From NCBI RefSeq assembly GCF_001661075.1, contig NZ_CP014870.1:1818501-1882500 (forward strand): 64,000 nt of DNA. Reading direction: 5' to 3'. Numbering within the stretch: position 1 is the first letter of the stretch; each line of letters begins with the position of its first letter. Below the pieces are notes generated by a model that did not search any database, had not been told where the DNA came from, and saw only the letters and a program-made list of their open reading frames with translations. Below are positions 27,184-34,848 of the stretch, one piece after another. The translations under genes were made by a program, and so were the position numbers. Origin of the DNA: Pseudomonas silesiensis. GTDB taxonomy: Bacteria > Pseudomonadota > Gammaproteobacteria > Pseudomonadales > Pseudomonadaceae.

Positions 27184-28994
27184 ATCACCCCGACATCGTA
27201 TCGCCAGCCGCGCTGCAGCACACCAGCGAGGTCACCTGCATCTCGCCCTGGTTTGTGCAGAACACCGAATACCATCCAGTGAAGGCCACCTATCGTCCCT
27301 TGATCAATGGCGAAGAAACCTTCAAGGCCGTGCACCTGGCCATCGCGGCGGCCACGAAATCCATCGACATCATCTGCTGGGGATTTCAGCCGTCGATGTA
27401 TTTCATCCGCGATGGCAAGGCGCCGAGCATCGGCGATCTGCTCAAAGCCAAGGCCAAGCAAGGCGTGCGTGTCCGCATGCTGGGGTGGGAAATGTTGTTC
27501 AACTCCGCCGGGGCGGCGGGTGAAGCCAACCTGCCCGGTAAAGGTCCGCTCCGAATCCGCAACCGGGCGCTGCAGCCCTCCACGGATGACCAATATGCCT
27601 CTGACCGCCAATGGTTTGCCGATTGCGCCGTGGCAGATGATCAAGCGATCGAGCAGGGCGCACGTGCGTTGCCGGTGTTCGTCAGTCGCGGTTTCGATCT
27701 GGATGAACGGGCGGAAATAGCCTATCAGGTGAAATACCACAGCCTCGATCCGCAGATCAGTTTCGGCACGCGCTTTGCCCTGAGGTGGGCCGCGACCCAT
27801 CACCAGAAAAGCGTACTCGTCGATTACGAACTGGCGGATCGCGCCGTCGGTTTTGTCATGGGCCATAACATGCTCGACGAGTACTGGGACACCGATTCCC
27901 ATACGGCATTGAATCGGGCCAAGGACCGCAAGCCCAGACCCGACCGTGGCCCGCGCGGCGATACACCCCGCCAGGACATCTCCAGCCAGGTCAGCGGGCC
28001 GATTCTGGAACACCTGCACCACAACTTCGCCACCGCCTGGCGCAAGGAAACCGGCGAGGACTTGCTCGCTTCCCGCCAAGCCATGCAGGTGGGACCGAAA
28101 CTCCAGTGCACGGCGGGTGAAATCCGCCAGCTGGCGCAGCTCGTGCGGACCCAGCCCCAGGAAGGCAAACGCGATATCGAGCGGCTCTACCTGCAAGCCA
28201 TCAACAACGCGACCCAGTTCATCTACATCGAGAATCAGTATTTTCGCTGGCCACATCTGGCCGAGTTCATCAAGGCGGTCGCCGCCGGCCAGACCCTGGC
28301 CGGGCGCGATCCGGGTATCCATGGTTCGTTGCACCTGTTCGTGATCACCAATGCGACCGCCGACGGTGTGGGGCCGGGCACCGTCAACACCCAGCGCATG
28401 CTCGAAAGCCTCGGGCGCGCCGACACCATTCCACAGGTGACGAAGCTGCGGCGTATTGAACAGCTGAAACGAGAGGCTCCACCACGGCCACGTCCCGAGG
28501 TGCGGGATCGCGCCGGGCAGAGGGAACTTGCGCAATGGCAGGACGAGCTTGATCGGCAAATCCGGGAGGTCAACGAAAGCACCATCATGGCGGATCTGAA
28601 TATTCCGAACCTGAAAGTCCACATATGTTCACTGGTCGCCCCCGATTCGCCGCCAGGAGAGAAATGGATGCCGGTGTACATCCATTCAAAGTTGATGATC
28701 GTCAATGACGTGTTCACCACGCATGGCTCGGCCAACATCAACACCCGCAGCATGCAGGTCGACAGCGAGCTGAATATTGCGCACGAGTGGGCGAGTGTGA
28801 CGCAGGCGTTGCGGCGGCGGTTGTGGGGGATGCATACGAAGGGATTGGGCGCGCAGGATGATGCGGAACAGGCATTCGATGCTTGGAAAGAAATTATCAA
28901 GGAAAACAAAAATCGCCAAAAAGACAAGGATGTGCCCCATGCCCCTCTTGTCGAATTTTTTTACGAGCAAGCGAAGTTGAGGAACAAGGACTAA
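27180..28994 (+). CDS. T6SS phospholipase D effector, Tle5 type
   Basis: A 604-residue phospholipase D superfamily protein with two HKD motifs: HQKSVLVD (His208, Lys210, Asp215) and HSKLMIVND (His502, Lys504, Asp509), the latter followed by GSANINTRSM. There is no signal peptide, as expected for T6SS cargo. It overlaps vgrG and is followed by a lipoprotein gene, the layout of tle5 modules whose product attacks phosphatidylethanolamine in target membranes. It is shorter than the P. aeruginosa PldA and PldB proteins. A house-keeping cardiolipin synthase is less likely given context and length. Confidence 0.9.
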   Translation: MNHPDIVSPAALQHTSEVTCISPWFVQNTEYHPVKATYRPLINGEETFKAVHLAIAAATKSIDIICWGFQPSMYFIRDGKAPSIGDLLKAKAKQGVRVRMLGWEMLFNSAGAAGEANLPGKGPLRIRNRALQPSTDDQYASDRQWFADCAVADDQAIEQGARALPVFVSRGFDLDERAEIAYQVKYHSLDPQISFGTRFALRWAATHHQKSVLVDYELADRAVGFVMGHNMLDEYWDTDSHTALNRAKDRKPRPDRGPRGDTPRQDISSQVSGPILEHLHHNFATAWRKETGEDLLASRQAMQVGPKLQCTAGEIRQLAQLVRTQPQEGKRDIERLYLQAINNATQFIYIENQYFRWPHLAEFIKAVAAGQTLAGRDPGIHGSLHLFVITNATADGVGPGTVNTQRMLESLGRADTIPQVTKLRRIEQLKREAPPRPRPEVRDRAGQRELAQWQDELDRQIREVNESTIMADLNIPNLKVHICSLVAPDSPPGEKWMPVYIHSKLMIVNDVFTTHGSANINTRSMQVDSELNIAHEWASVTQALRRRLWGMHTKGLGAQDDAEQAFDAWKEIIKENKNRQKDKDVPHAPLVEFFYEQAKLRNKD

Positions 28995-30280
28995 TGCGCC
29001 CCATTTTCTTGCTGTCATGCCTGCTGCTAGCCGCTTGCGGCAGCGTCGGCGCTCATAATTTAAAGACGAAGGATATTCCCGTGAATCCGTTAACCGAGAT
29101 CAAGGCCAAGCTGGTTTTCGACTGCGTACACGAGCAGATTCCTGCGCCGACGGCCGAAGCCGACGTGCTATTTCAATATGCACGCTGGTTGCAGAAGAAC
29201 AACCAGCTCAAACCGAACAAGACTGTTGATGTCGAGATCGAACGCCTATACCGCATCGCCGCAGAAAACAACCATTACAAGGCCAACATTAATCTGCAAA
29301 ACGGTGCCATGCGCGGGCAATTTGCGCTTCGTAGTACGGAGCATTTGCGGCTGAGCCAGCAACTGATCGATGCTGGAGTAGCGACCGGATTTTACTTCAT
29401 CGGCATTTTTCTGCAGCAGGGTTCAGCAGGGCTGCAAAAGGATGCGGAAATGTCACTGCGCTACTTTCGCAAGGCTGCCGATCGAGGCAATGCCCAGGCC
29501 CAATACTTTGTTGGTGACAAGCTAGCACCCATCGACCTTGCGCCAGACATCGCCCGGCAAATGCGCCGCTGTGCGGCCGAACAGGGAAATGGGGAGGCAG
29601 CTGTCGAACTGGGTGTTTATCTTAAGAGAAAGGGACACTACAACGATGCACTCGAAGCATTTCAATTTGGAGTCGCTGCTGGTGACAGCACCTCGGCGTC
29701 TTTTTTGTACAAATCCTTCCGCAACCCGCCACCCTCAAATGAATTGCATTACCTGGGTCAAACGGAAGATAACGAACGCGCCGAACGTTACGAAAAAATC
29801 TGGAGAGTTCTCGCGAGATACTCCTACGCCAACCCCACCGTCCCCGAAATCAACGAAATCCTCCCCTTACCTCCAGCCAAACTACCCGCCTGGGACGGCA
29901 AACTCCAATGGCTCGAAGCCCGCCTGGCCAACGTCCCGCCAGAAAAACCCAGCGCAGCCCTGATCGACCAACTAGCCAAGGCCATGGTGCTCGATCCCGC
30001 CACAGGCAAGCCCATGCCGGGTTCACCTTCGTTCAGCGAAACTCAGTTCCTGGAACCAACCTGCCCCAGCAACTCCGCCTGCCCGGAGAGCGGCTACTGG
30101 AAGATCATGTGGTCCGGTGAGGGGCGTCATGTATTGCTGGATCGCAACGTCCCTCGCTATTTCAAGCAAGGCGAGATCATGCCCGAGGCGCGGTTCGGAT
30201 TTTATGGCAAGCGGCTCTGGCCCCTGTCGGATAAACCCATGGAAACTCAGCTAGGGGTGACATGGGGGCTGCTCGGATGA
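28994..30280 (+). CDS. Sel1-repeat lipoprotein, candidate immunity to the phospholipase
   Basis: A 428-residue lipoprotein: MRPIFLLSCLLLAACGS with a lipobox Cys at residue 15. Sel1-like repeats are visible (DAEMSLRYFRKAADRGNAQA, QMRRCAAEQGNGEAAVELG). The ATG overlaps the phospholipase stop (TAATG). Immunity proteins of Tle5 effectors are periplasmic Sel1 lipoproteins, so this is the first candidate. A C-terminal region after about residue 280 looks like a separate domain, ending in a stretch with paired Cys (EPTCPSNSACPESGYW). Confidence 0.85.
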   Translation: MRPIFLLSCLLLAACGSVGAHNLKTKDIPVNPLTEIKAKLVFDCVHEQIPAPTAEADVLFQYARWLQKNNQLKPNKTVDVEIERLYRIAAENNHYKANINLQNGAMRGQFALRSTEHLRLSQQLIDAGVATGFYFIGIFLQQGSAGLQKDAEMSLRYFRKAADRGNAQAQYFVGDKLAPIDLAPDIARQMRRCAAEQGNGEAAVELGVYLKRKGHYNDALEAFQFGVAAGDSTSASFLYKSFRNPPPSNELHYLGQTEDNERAERYEKIWRVLARYSYANPTVPEINEILPLPPAKLPAWDGKLQWLEARLANVPPEKPSAALIDQLAKAMVLDPATGKPMPGSPSFSETQFLEPTCPSNSACPESGYWKIMWSGEGRHVLLDRNVPRYFKQGEIMPEARFGFYGKRLWPLSDKPMETQLGVTWGLLG

Positions 30281-31254
30281 CGATACAAACCCGTCTCCGG
30301 AAGATCCGAAGGGCCTGTCCAAGCACCCCGAACGTCCGGAGTCGCCGCATCCGCTTCTATTTCTTGATCTATTTCTTAGGTGCGGCCTTGGCCGGTTGTA
30401 ATGACCCCTACCTCAGTCCCCCTGGGCCGGATGATGAGGGCAGTCCGGGCCAAAAGGTATGTTACGAATTCACGGATGGATCGCGGGGTAAATGCACTCC
30501 CGATCTGCGTCCTGTCTTTAGCAATTACGTTGTTAAACGGGGACAGGTTTATTGGATGGAAACAAACACGGGTTACGATACAAGCTGCTATTTAGGTGCG
30601 CTGACGTTCTTTTTTGAAGTTGACTTGTGGAGGTGTCTGAAATCAGAAACAGGCGGCATTGAATTAATCGAAACGCGAAAACTCGTTAACGTTGCAGCGT
30701 ACTCACCCGCATTTCAATCCCTGCAAGCTACTGAGCCCACACATGTCAAGTGGCAGCAGGAGCAATTTGCGAATTATGCAAAAGACAATAACGCAGTTTA
30801 CTTCAAAGACGAAAAAATCGATGGCGCTGATCCCAGTGAGTTCTCGATCATTTTCCCGTTTGGGGATGATGAGATGTGGAAGGATTTTAGCGTGGCGCAA
30901 AGCGGGAAATCTTTGTTTTTTAAATGGAACTTAATTGAGGATTTTGAGCTAAGCAAGTTTCGCGTGCTTAGTCCCGTTCGGTGTCCGGAACACGGGCTCA
31001 GTTGTGTTGAAAATTTCGACGATTTAAAAAATTATAGAACTCACCATGGAGTGCTAGGGCGGGTAGGGGATGATGTTGTTCTGCTGCAAAGTCACGACAT
31101 TGTGCGGTTTCCTGACATGGCATCGCCAGATATGTTCATGTTTATGACTCGCTATAAAGCTTACCTATACACCCACAAAAAATTTTATGAGTTGAGTGGT
31201 GATTACAAAAAAGAATTGCGTGAAATGAATGTTGTGTTTTATGAGAATTATTAA
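30277..31254 (+). CDS. DKNYY-type lipoprotein, possible second immunity protein
   Basis: A 325-residue protein with an unusually long basic N-terminus before the export segment and a lipobox ending in Cys41 (LGAALAGC). The segment YAKDNNAVYFKDEKIDGADP matches the DKNYY repeat, a motif common near polymorphic toxins. ATG 30277 overlaps the previous stop by four bases (ATGA). It is AT-rich in its second half. Being the third member of the vgrG-phospholipase operon, it may add protection; that is inference. Confidence 0.7.
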   Translation: MTIQTRLRKIRRACPSTPNVRSRRIRFYFLIYFLGAALAGCNDPYLSPPGPDDEGSPGQKVCYEFTDGSRGKCTPDLRPVFSNYVVKRGQVYWMETNTGYDTSCYLGALTFFFEVDLWRCLKSETGGIELIETRKLVNVAAYSPAFQSLQATEPTHVKWQQEQFANYAKDNNAVYFKDEKIDGADPSEFSIIFPFGDDEMWKDFSVAQSGKSLFFKWNLIEDFELSKFRVLSPVRCPEHGLSCVENFDDLKNYRTHHGVLGRVGDDVVLLQSHDIVRFPDMASPDMFMFMTRYKAYLYTHKKFYELSGDYKKELREMNVVFYENY

Positions 31255-31355
31255 TGCATTTCCTGACTAGGTGTTAAATATTGAACGCATTTCAAGAGTT
31301 TTCATTGCTGCCTAGGCTGCGATGGAGTTATAGCCATGAGCTGGCATTCAACTTC

Positions 31356-31736
31356 ATGGAGAGGGTTGTTGGCGTTGGGCAAAAGACTGCAATCTCATTA
31401 GTACTATTTCTTTGCTTCGGGAGCTCGTTAGCATTAGGCAGCCCGGGTAGTCGTGATGAGACAGATATGTCCACCCTAGCTGCGACCCATACGTTTTACT
31501 CAACAATATATCCATCTGAGTGGACTTCCGATTTTTCGTCGGGCTTGTCCGCAGATCGAGATTATAAAATTATAATTCAAGCGCGGGATGACGCTGCTGC
31601 CTTTGCCGCCAGTGAGGGTGCATATAGAGGCGCGTTTCTAGAGGCGGCGATTGCGGTGCTGAACATTCGTGGTAAGGAGCAAAGTGATATGGAACTGGCA
31701 ACTTGGATTCTATCGAAGACTTCATTTATCGAATAA
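31356..31736 (+). CDS. DUF2388-family secreted protein
   Basis: A 126-residue protein with an export signal (TAISLVLFLCFGSSLALG) and the DUF2388 core IIIQARDDAAAFAASEGAYR followed by GAFLEAA and LATWILS. The family is common in Pseudomonas and of unknown function. The start is uncertain: ATG 31356 has no strong ribosome site, and the frame is open back to a TTG at 31281. It is probably not part of the immunity module. Confidence 0.7.
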   Translation: MERVVGVGQKTAISLVLFLCFGSSLALGSPGSRDETDMSTLAATHTFYSTIYPSEWTSDFSSGLSADRDYKIIIQARDDAAAFAASEGAYRGAFLEAAIAVLNIRGKEQSDMELATWILSKTSFIE

Positions 31737-31805
31737 GTGAAAAGCTGTAATTGGAGGCTGTTCGACGAAGGATGGTAACGGCCTGGTCGAATAGGTGGAT
31801 GCTGG

Positions 31806-31835
31806 AAAATGCCCGTATCACGAGAGGCGGGCGTT
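31806..31835 (+). terminator. Terminator-like hairpin after the second T6SS cluster
   Basis: AATGCCCG and CGGGCGTT form a stem around a 12-base loop. The sequence is related to the hairpin at 24284 (both begin GAAAA(A)TGCCCGT). Confidence 0.5.
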
Positions 31836-31867
31836 CTGGGGCGATGGACTTATATTGACTGCCAGGC

Positions 31868-31915
31868 AGCCTTCGCGGGCAAGTCGGGTCGCCGCACCGC
31901 TCGCTCCTACAAGGT
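31868..31915. repeat. Single REP element
   Basis: GCCTTCGCGGGCAAGTCGGG followed by CCGCTCGCTCCTACAAGG, a REP half that abuts the broken DUF6124 fragment. Confidence 0.7.
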
Positions 31916-31934
31916 TTTCGTGTAACCACGATTA

Positions 31935-32040
31935 AAACATTGGCCGAGGCCAGCGACTCACAGGCATGGACAAGCAGGGTTTCATTATCGAACTCGGGAT
32001 TGACGATGAACATGGCGCCGGGTTTGCGCGGCGTGGCCAT
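31935..32040 (-). pseudogene. DUF6124 gene fragment
   Basis: On the minus strand the stretch MFIVNPEFDNETLLVHACES then LASANV matches the centre of the intact DUF6124 protein at 57459 (MFIVNPQVDVETLLGHACES then LASANV). After ANV the frame runs into a REP element, and upstream of 32040 a stop is reached without the usual N-terminus. Both ends are therefore missing. Confidence 0.7.
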
Positions 32041-32196
32041 GATGTGGGCGGCCGCTCAGCTTTACAGCCTGGTCGAGACAGTCAAAGGCCAACGGCCAAG
32101 AGCCTCATGCATGGCTGTCCCATGCACTCGAGCGTCTGCCAGCGGCCGCTTCGGTTGAAGATTACGAAGCTTTGTTACCATGGAACTGCTCGCCAA

Positions 32197-32215
32197 TATC
32201 GCTTAGCTGAGCGCA
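32197..32215 (+). repeat. Direct repeat upstream of the DUF6429 gene
   Basis: TATCGCTTAGCTGAGCGCA; the partner at 32593 differs at two adjacent positions. Confidence 0.6.
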
Positions 32216-32298
32216 CTACTCAAATGGAAGTCGATGGGGAGACTGAGTGCCCACCACAAACTCGACGTTACCTGTTGAATATGAGCGGAGCAACGATC

Positions 32299-32559
32299 AT
32301 GAAATACGACGACAAACTGATTGAAGACGCCGTGCTTGCCCTGTTGACAACCTTCAGTTCCGACAAAGGCAATGCCTGGAAAGGGTTCGACTTCGAGGTC
32401 ATGAACCGATTGCATGAGCATGGTTTCATCAGTGATCCGGTGAACAAGAGCAAATCGATCTGGTTGACGGAGGAAGGACTGGAGCAAGGTCGGCAAATTG
32501 CCGACCGGTTATTCGGGGTGCGAACTCAAGTGGGGCATGCATCCGACTCTGAGACCTGA
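32299..32559 (+). CDS. DUF6429-family small protein
   Basis: An 86-residue protein (MKYDDKLIEDAVLALLTTFS, then AWKGFDFEVMNRLHEHGFIS and IWLTEEGLEQGRQIADRLFG). The pattern is a compact helical domain, possibly winged-helix-like; the function is unknown. I use ATG 32299, which gives the usual family start; an in-frame ATG lies six codons upstream. A 19-bp direct repeat flanks the gene, and a group II intron-like 3' end lies just downstream. Confidence 0.75.
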   Translation: MKYDDKLIEDAVLALLTTFSSDKGNAWKGFDFEVMNRLHEHGFISDPVNKSKSIWLTEEGLEQGRQIADRLFGVRTQVGHASDSET

Positions 32560-32592
32560 CTTCATACCACGACCACGCTGGGTGCATCTGAG

Positions 32593-32611
32593 TATCGTCT
32601 AGCTGAGCGCA
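32593..32611 (+). repeat. Direct repeat downstream of the DUF6429 gene
   Basis: TATCGTCTAGCTGAGCGCA, partner of 32197-32215. The two copies bracket the DUF6429 gene at a distance of 396 bp. Confidence 0.6.
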
Positions 32612-32648
32612 TCCACTTCAGAGTCGGTGGGGTGTATGGAGCGCTAAC

Positions 32649-32743
32649 GTTCAACCGCCGGATGCGCAAAACCGCACATCCGGTGGTGGGGGAGGGGTAA
32701 CGAGCGTGAGCCAGTTGCCTCCACCCAATCAGGGTATTGATCG
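32649..32743 (+). mobile_element. Group II intron-like 3' end (domains V and VI), remnant
   Basis: ACCGCCGGATGCG-CAAAAC-CGCACATCCGGTGGT folds as a hairpin with a two-base bulge, like intron domain V. It is followed by a second stem (GGGGGAGGGGTAAC with GTTGCCTCCACCC) in the place of domain VI and by CACCCAATC, similar to bacterial intron 3' ends. No intron-encoded reverse transcriptase is present, so only a terminal relic remains. Recognition is by eye. Confidence 0.45.
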
Positions 32744-32795
32744 CTCAAATTGCTCAACTGACCGGCATTGGCACCGGCGAGTCAAAAACCAACCG

Positions 32796-33308
32796 TCAGC
32801 GGTCGTTCTTGCTGCTTGAGTCGCCCGCATTACGCAGGCCTTTGGTATTGTTAGCGCCTGGCGTGGTGCGAGAGATCGCACTCGCCTTGGACAACCCCCG
32901 GGTATCTCTGTCATGCGCCACGTCGGATGTCACCGAACCATGGCCATTGGCATCATTGCGCGTACCGCCGTAATGCTTGCCGCTGTCGCCTCTATCCCGA
33001 ACGGCTTTCCCGGCGTGATCGCTGCTTAGCCCCTTGCCATTCCCAACCGAGCCACCGGAATGACCGGCGCCACCGCCAGTACCGCCACCGTGACCACCGC
33101 CGTTGCCGCCACCATTACCGCCGCCGTTGCCGCCACCACCTCCGCCGCCGTTGCCGCCGCCACCACCGCCACCGTTGCCACCACCACCACCACCGCCTGC
33201 GGCTTCAGCAGAGGAGACGAGCGATAGCTCACCCGGCAACAGGGTTGTCCCCGCAAGCATCAGGGCGCAAACAGCAACAACCATCAAATTTTTCTTTTTT
33301 ATAAACAT
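32796..33308 (-). CDS. Secreted glycine-rich protein
   Basis: A 170-residue protein. A signal peptide (MFIKKKNLMVVAVCALMLAG, cleaved after SSAEA) is followed by about 50 residues of Gly-rich repeats (GGGGNGGGG, GNGGGNGGGHGGG) and a polar tail rich in Asp, Ser, Lys and Arg. GGAGG lies seven bases before ATG 33308. No catalytic domain is visible; a cell-surface or matrix-associated role is possible because it borders the polysaccharide locus, but this is unproven. Confidence 0.7.
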   Translation of the reverse strand: MFIKKKNLMVVAVCALMLAGTTLLPGELSLVSSAEAAGGGGGGGNGGGGGGGNGGGGGGGNGGGNGGGNGGGHGGGTGGGAGHSGGSVGNGKGLSSDHAGKAVRDRGDSGKHYGGTRNDANGHGSVTSDVAHDRDTRGLSKASAISRTTPGANNTKGLRNAGDSSSKNDR

Positions 33309-33413
33309 GATGCCTCCAGGCGATTGAATTGCACCCTCGTCAGACACGGACCTTGAATTTAGGTTCTCGCCCCCGATACAAAGGTTTCGCGGCGGCTTCA
33401 ATCCTGAGCGCCC

Positions 33414-33446
33414 ATAAAAAAGCCACCCGCAAAGGTGGCTTTTCAA
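33414..33446 (-). terminator. Terminator of galU
   Basis: On the minus strand AAAAGCCACC-TTTGCG-GGTGGCTTTTTTA. It lies 19 bases after the galU stop and closes the leftward polysaccharide locus. Confidence 0.85.
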
Positions 33447-33464
33447 TACAACCCAGTCAGGCTA

Positions 33465-34304
33465 TCAGTAAGCCTTGCCCGTCTTGTAGAAGTTCTCGAA
33501 GCAGAAGTTGGTCGCATCGATGTAGCCTTCAGCGCCACCGCAGTCAAAACGCTTGCCCTTGAACTTGTAGGCCATCACGCAGCCGTTTTGTGCCTGCTTC
33601 ATCAGGGCGTCGGTGATCTGGATTTCACCACCCTTGCCTGGTTCGGTATCTTCGAGCAGGTCGAAGATGTCCGGGGTCAGGATGTAGCGACCGATGATCG
33701 CCAGGTTCGACGGTGCATCTTCAGGCTTTGGCTTCTCGACCATGCTGTGCACGCGGTAGATGTCGTCGCGGATCATTTCGCCGGCAATCACGCCGTACTT
33801 GTGGGTTTCCTGCGGATCGACTTCCTGGATGGCGACGATCGAGCAGCGGAACTGCTTGTACAGCTTGACCATCTGGGTCAGTACGCCGTCACCGTCGAGG
33901 TTGACGCACAAGTCATCCGCCAGGACCACGGCGAAGGGTTCGTCGCCGATCAGTGGGCGGCCGGTCAGGATCGCGTGGCCCAGGCCTTTCATTTCGGTCT
34001 GGCGCGTGTAGGAGAACGAGCAGTTGTCGAGCAGCTTGCGGATGCCGACCAGGTACTTTTCCTTGTCGGTGCCCTTGATCTGGTTTTCCAGCTCGTAGCT
34101 GATGTCGAAGTGGTCTTCCAGGGCGCGTTTACCACGACCGGTGACGATGGAGATTTCGGTCAAACCGGCGTCCAGTGCTTCTTCGACGCCGTACTGGATC
34201 AGTGGCTTGTTTACCACCGGCAGCATTTCTTTGGGCATGGCTTTGGTCGCTGGGAGGAAGCGAGTGCCGTAACCGGCTGCTGGGAACAGGCATTTTTTGA
34301 TCAT
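33465..34304 (-). CDS. galU: UTP-glucose-1-phosphate uridylyltransferase
   Basis: A 279-residue nucleotidyltransferase with the GalU signature GYGTRFLPATKAMPKEMLP at the N-terminus and a C-terminal KFKGKRFDCGGAEGYIDA. Length is normal. It makes UDP-glucose, the likely donor for the WcaJ-type initiating transferase of the adjacent locus and a general precursor for surface glycans. It lies 146 bp downstream of the VanZ-like gene and is followed by a strong terminator. Confidence 0.97.
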   Translation of the reverse strand: MIKKCLFPAAGYGTRFLPATKAMPKEMLPVVNKPLIQYGVEEALDAGLTEISIVTGRGKRALEDHFDISYELENQIKGTDKEKYLVGIRKLLDNCSFSYTRQTEMKGLGHAILTGRPLIGDEPFAVVLADDLCVNLDGDGVLTQMVKLYKQFRCSIVAIQEVDPQETHKYGVIAGEMIRDDIYRVHSMVEKPKPEDAPSNLAIIGRYILTPDIFDLLEDTEPGKGGEIQITDALMKQAQNGCVMAYKFKGKRFDCGGAEGYIDATNFCFENFYKTGKAY

Positions 34305-34449
34305 GTGAATCCTTGATTAATTGGTGCATCCATGTTTTCGGCGCAGTCGAAATCAGGCAGAAGACTTCTTACAACACCCGATGCTGACTAACTGACTGCT
34401 TAGAGTTGCCCAGAGGGACCAAGCCCAAGGAGAGCGTTGGCCTAACTAA

Positions 34450-34848
34450 TCAGCTAACGTCCGGCGACGTCATTCCAGAAGAAGCTTTCTTAAGCCTCAT
34501 ACCCTGATATCCACGCCACGCCAGAATAACCACCAGCCCGCACAAAACCCCCAGCGCATTAGCCATCATGTCGCCCAAGGACGCAGTACGCAGCGGCAGT
34601 AAACTTTGCTCCAGCTCGATCAACATTGAACCCACCAGCGGCAAAACTACCAACCAGCCCAACCGAGTCCGGGGGAACGCCAAAAAGGCGCTCACCGTCA
34701 GACAAAAGAACCCCGCCCAGTGATGCAGCTTGTCCTGATTTTCGAACATTTGTGGCACTGGCTCGCCGCGCATACCGGCGAAACACAGCACCAGCAGGAT
34801 CACGAAAAACGCCAGCTTGGGCAGGACACGCAGAATCCGCTGCTTCAT
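34450..34848 (-). CDS. VanZ-like family membrane protein
   Basis: A 132-residue protein with about four membrane segments (LPKLAFFVILLVLCFAGM; WAGFFCLTVSAFLAF; LGWLVVLPLVGSMLIELEQS; ALGVLCGLVVILAW) and the VanZ-like pattern DKLHHWAGF and ELEQSLLPLRTASLGDMMAN. ATG 34848 overlaps the yjbH stop by four bases, so it is co-translated with the export genes. VanZ-like proteins recur in exopolysaccharide operons, where their role is not settled. Confidence 0.82.
   Translation of the reverse strand: MKQRILRVLPKLAFFVILLVLCFAGMRGEPVPQMFENQDKLHHWAGFFCLTVSAFLAFPRTRLGWLVVLPLVGSMLIELEQSLLPLRTASLGDMMANALGVLCGLVVILAWRGYQGMRLKKASSGMTSPDVS

Noticed and set aside
27180..28994. Cardiolipin synthase
   Set aside because: The two HKD motifs fit the superfamily, but there are no N-terminal membrane helices, and the gene overlaps vgrG and precedes a lipoprotein gene, which fits a T6SS phospholipase instead.
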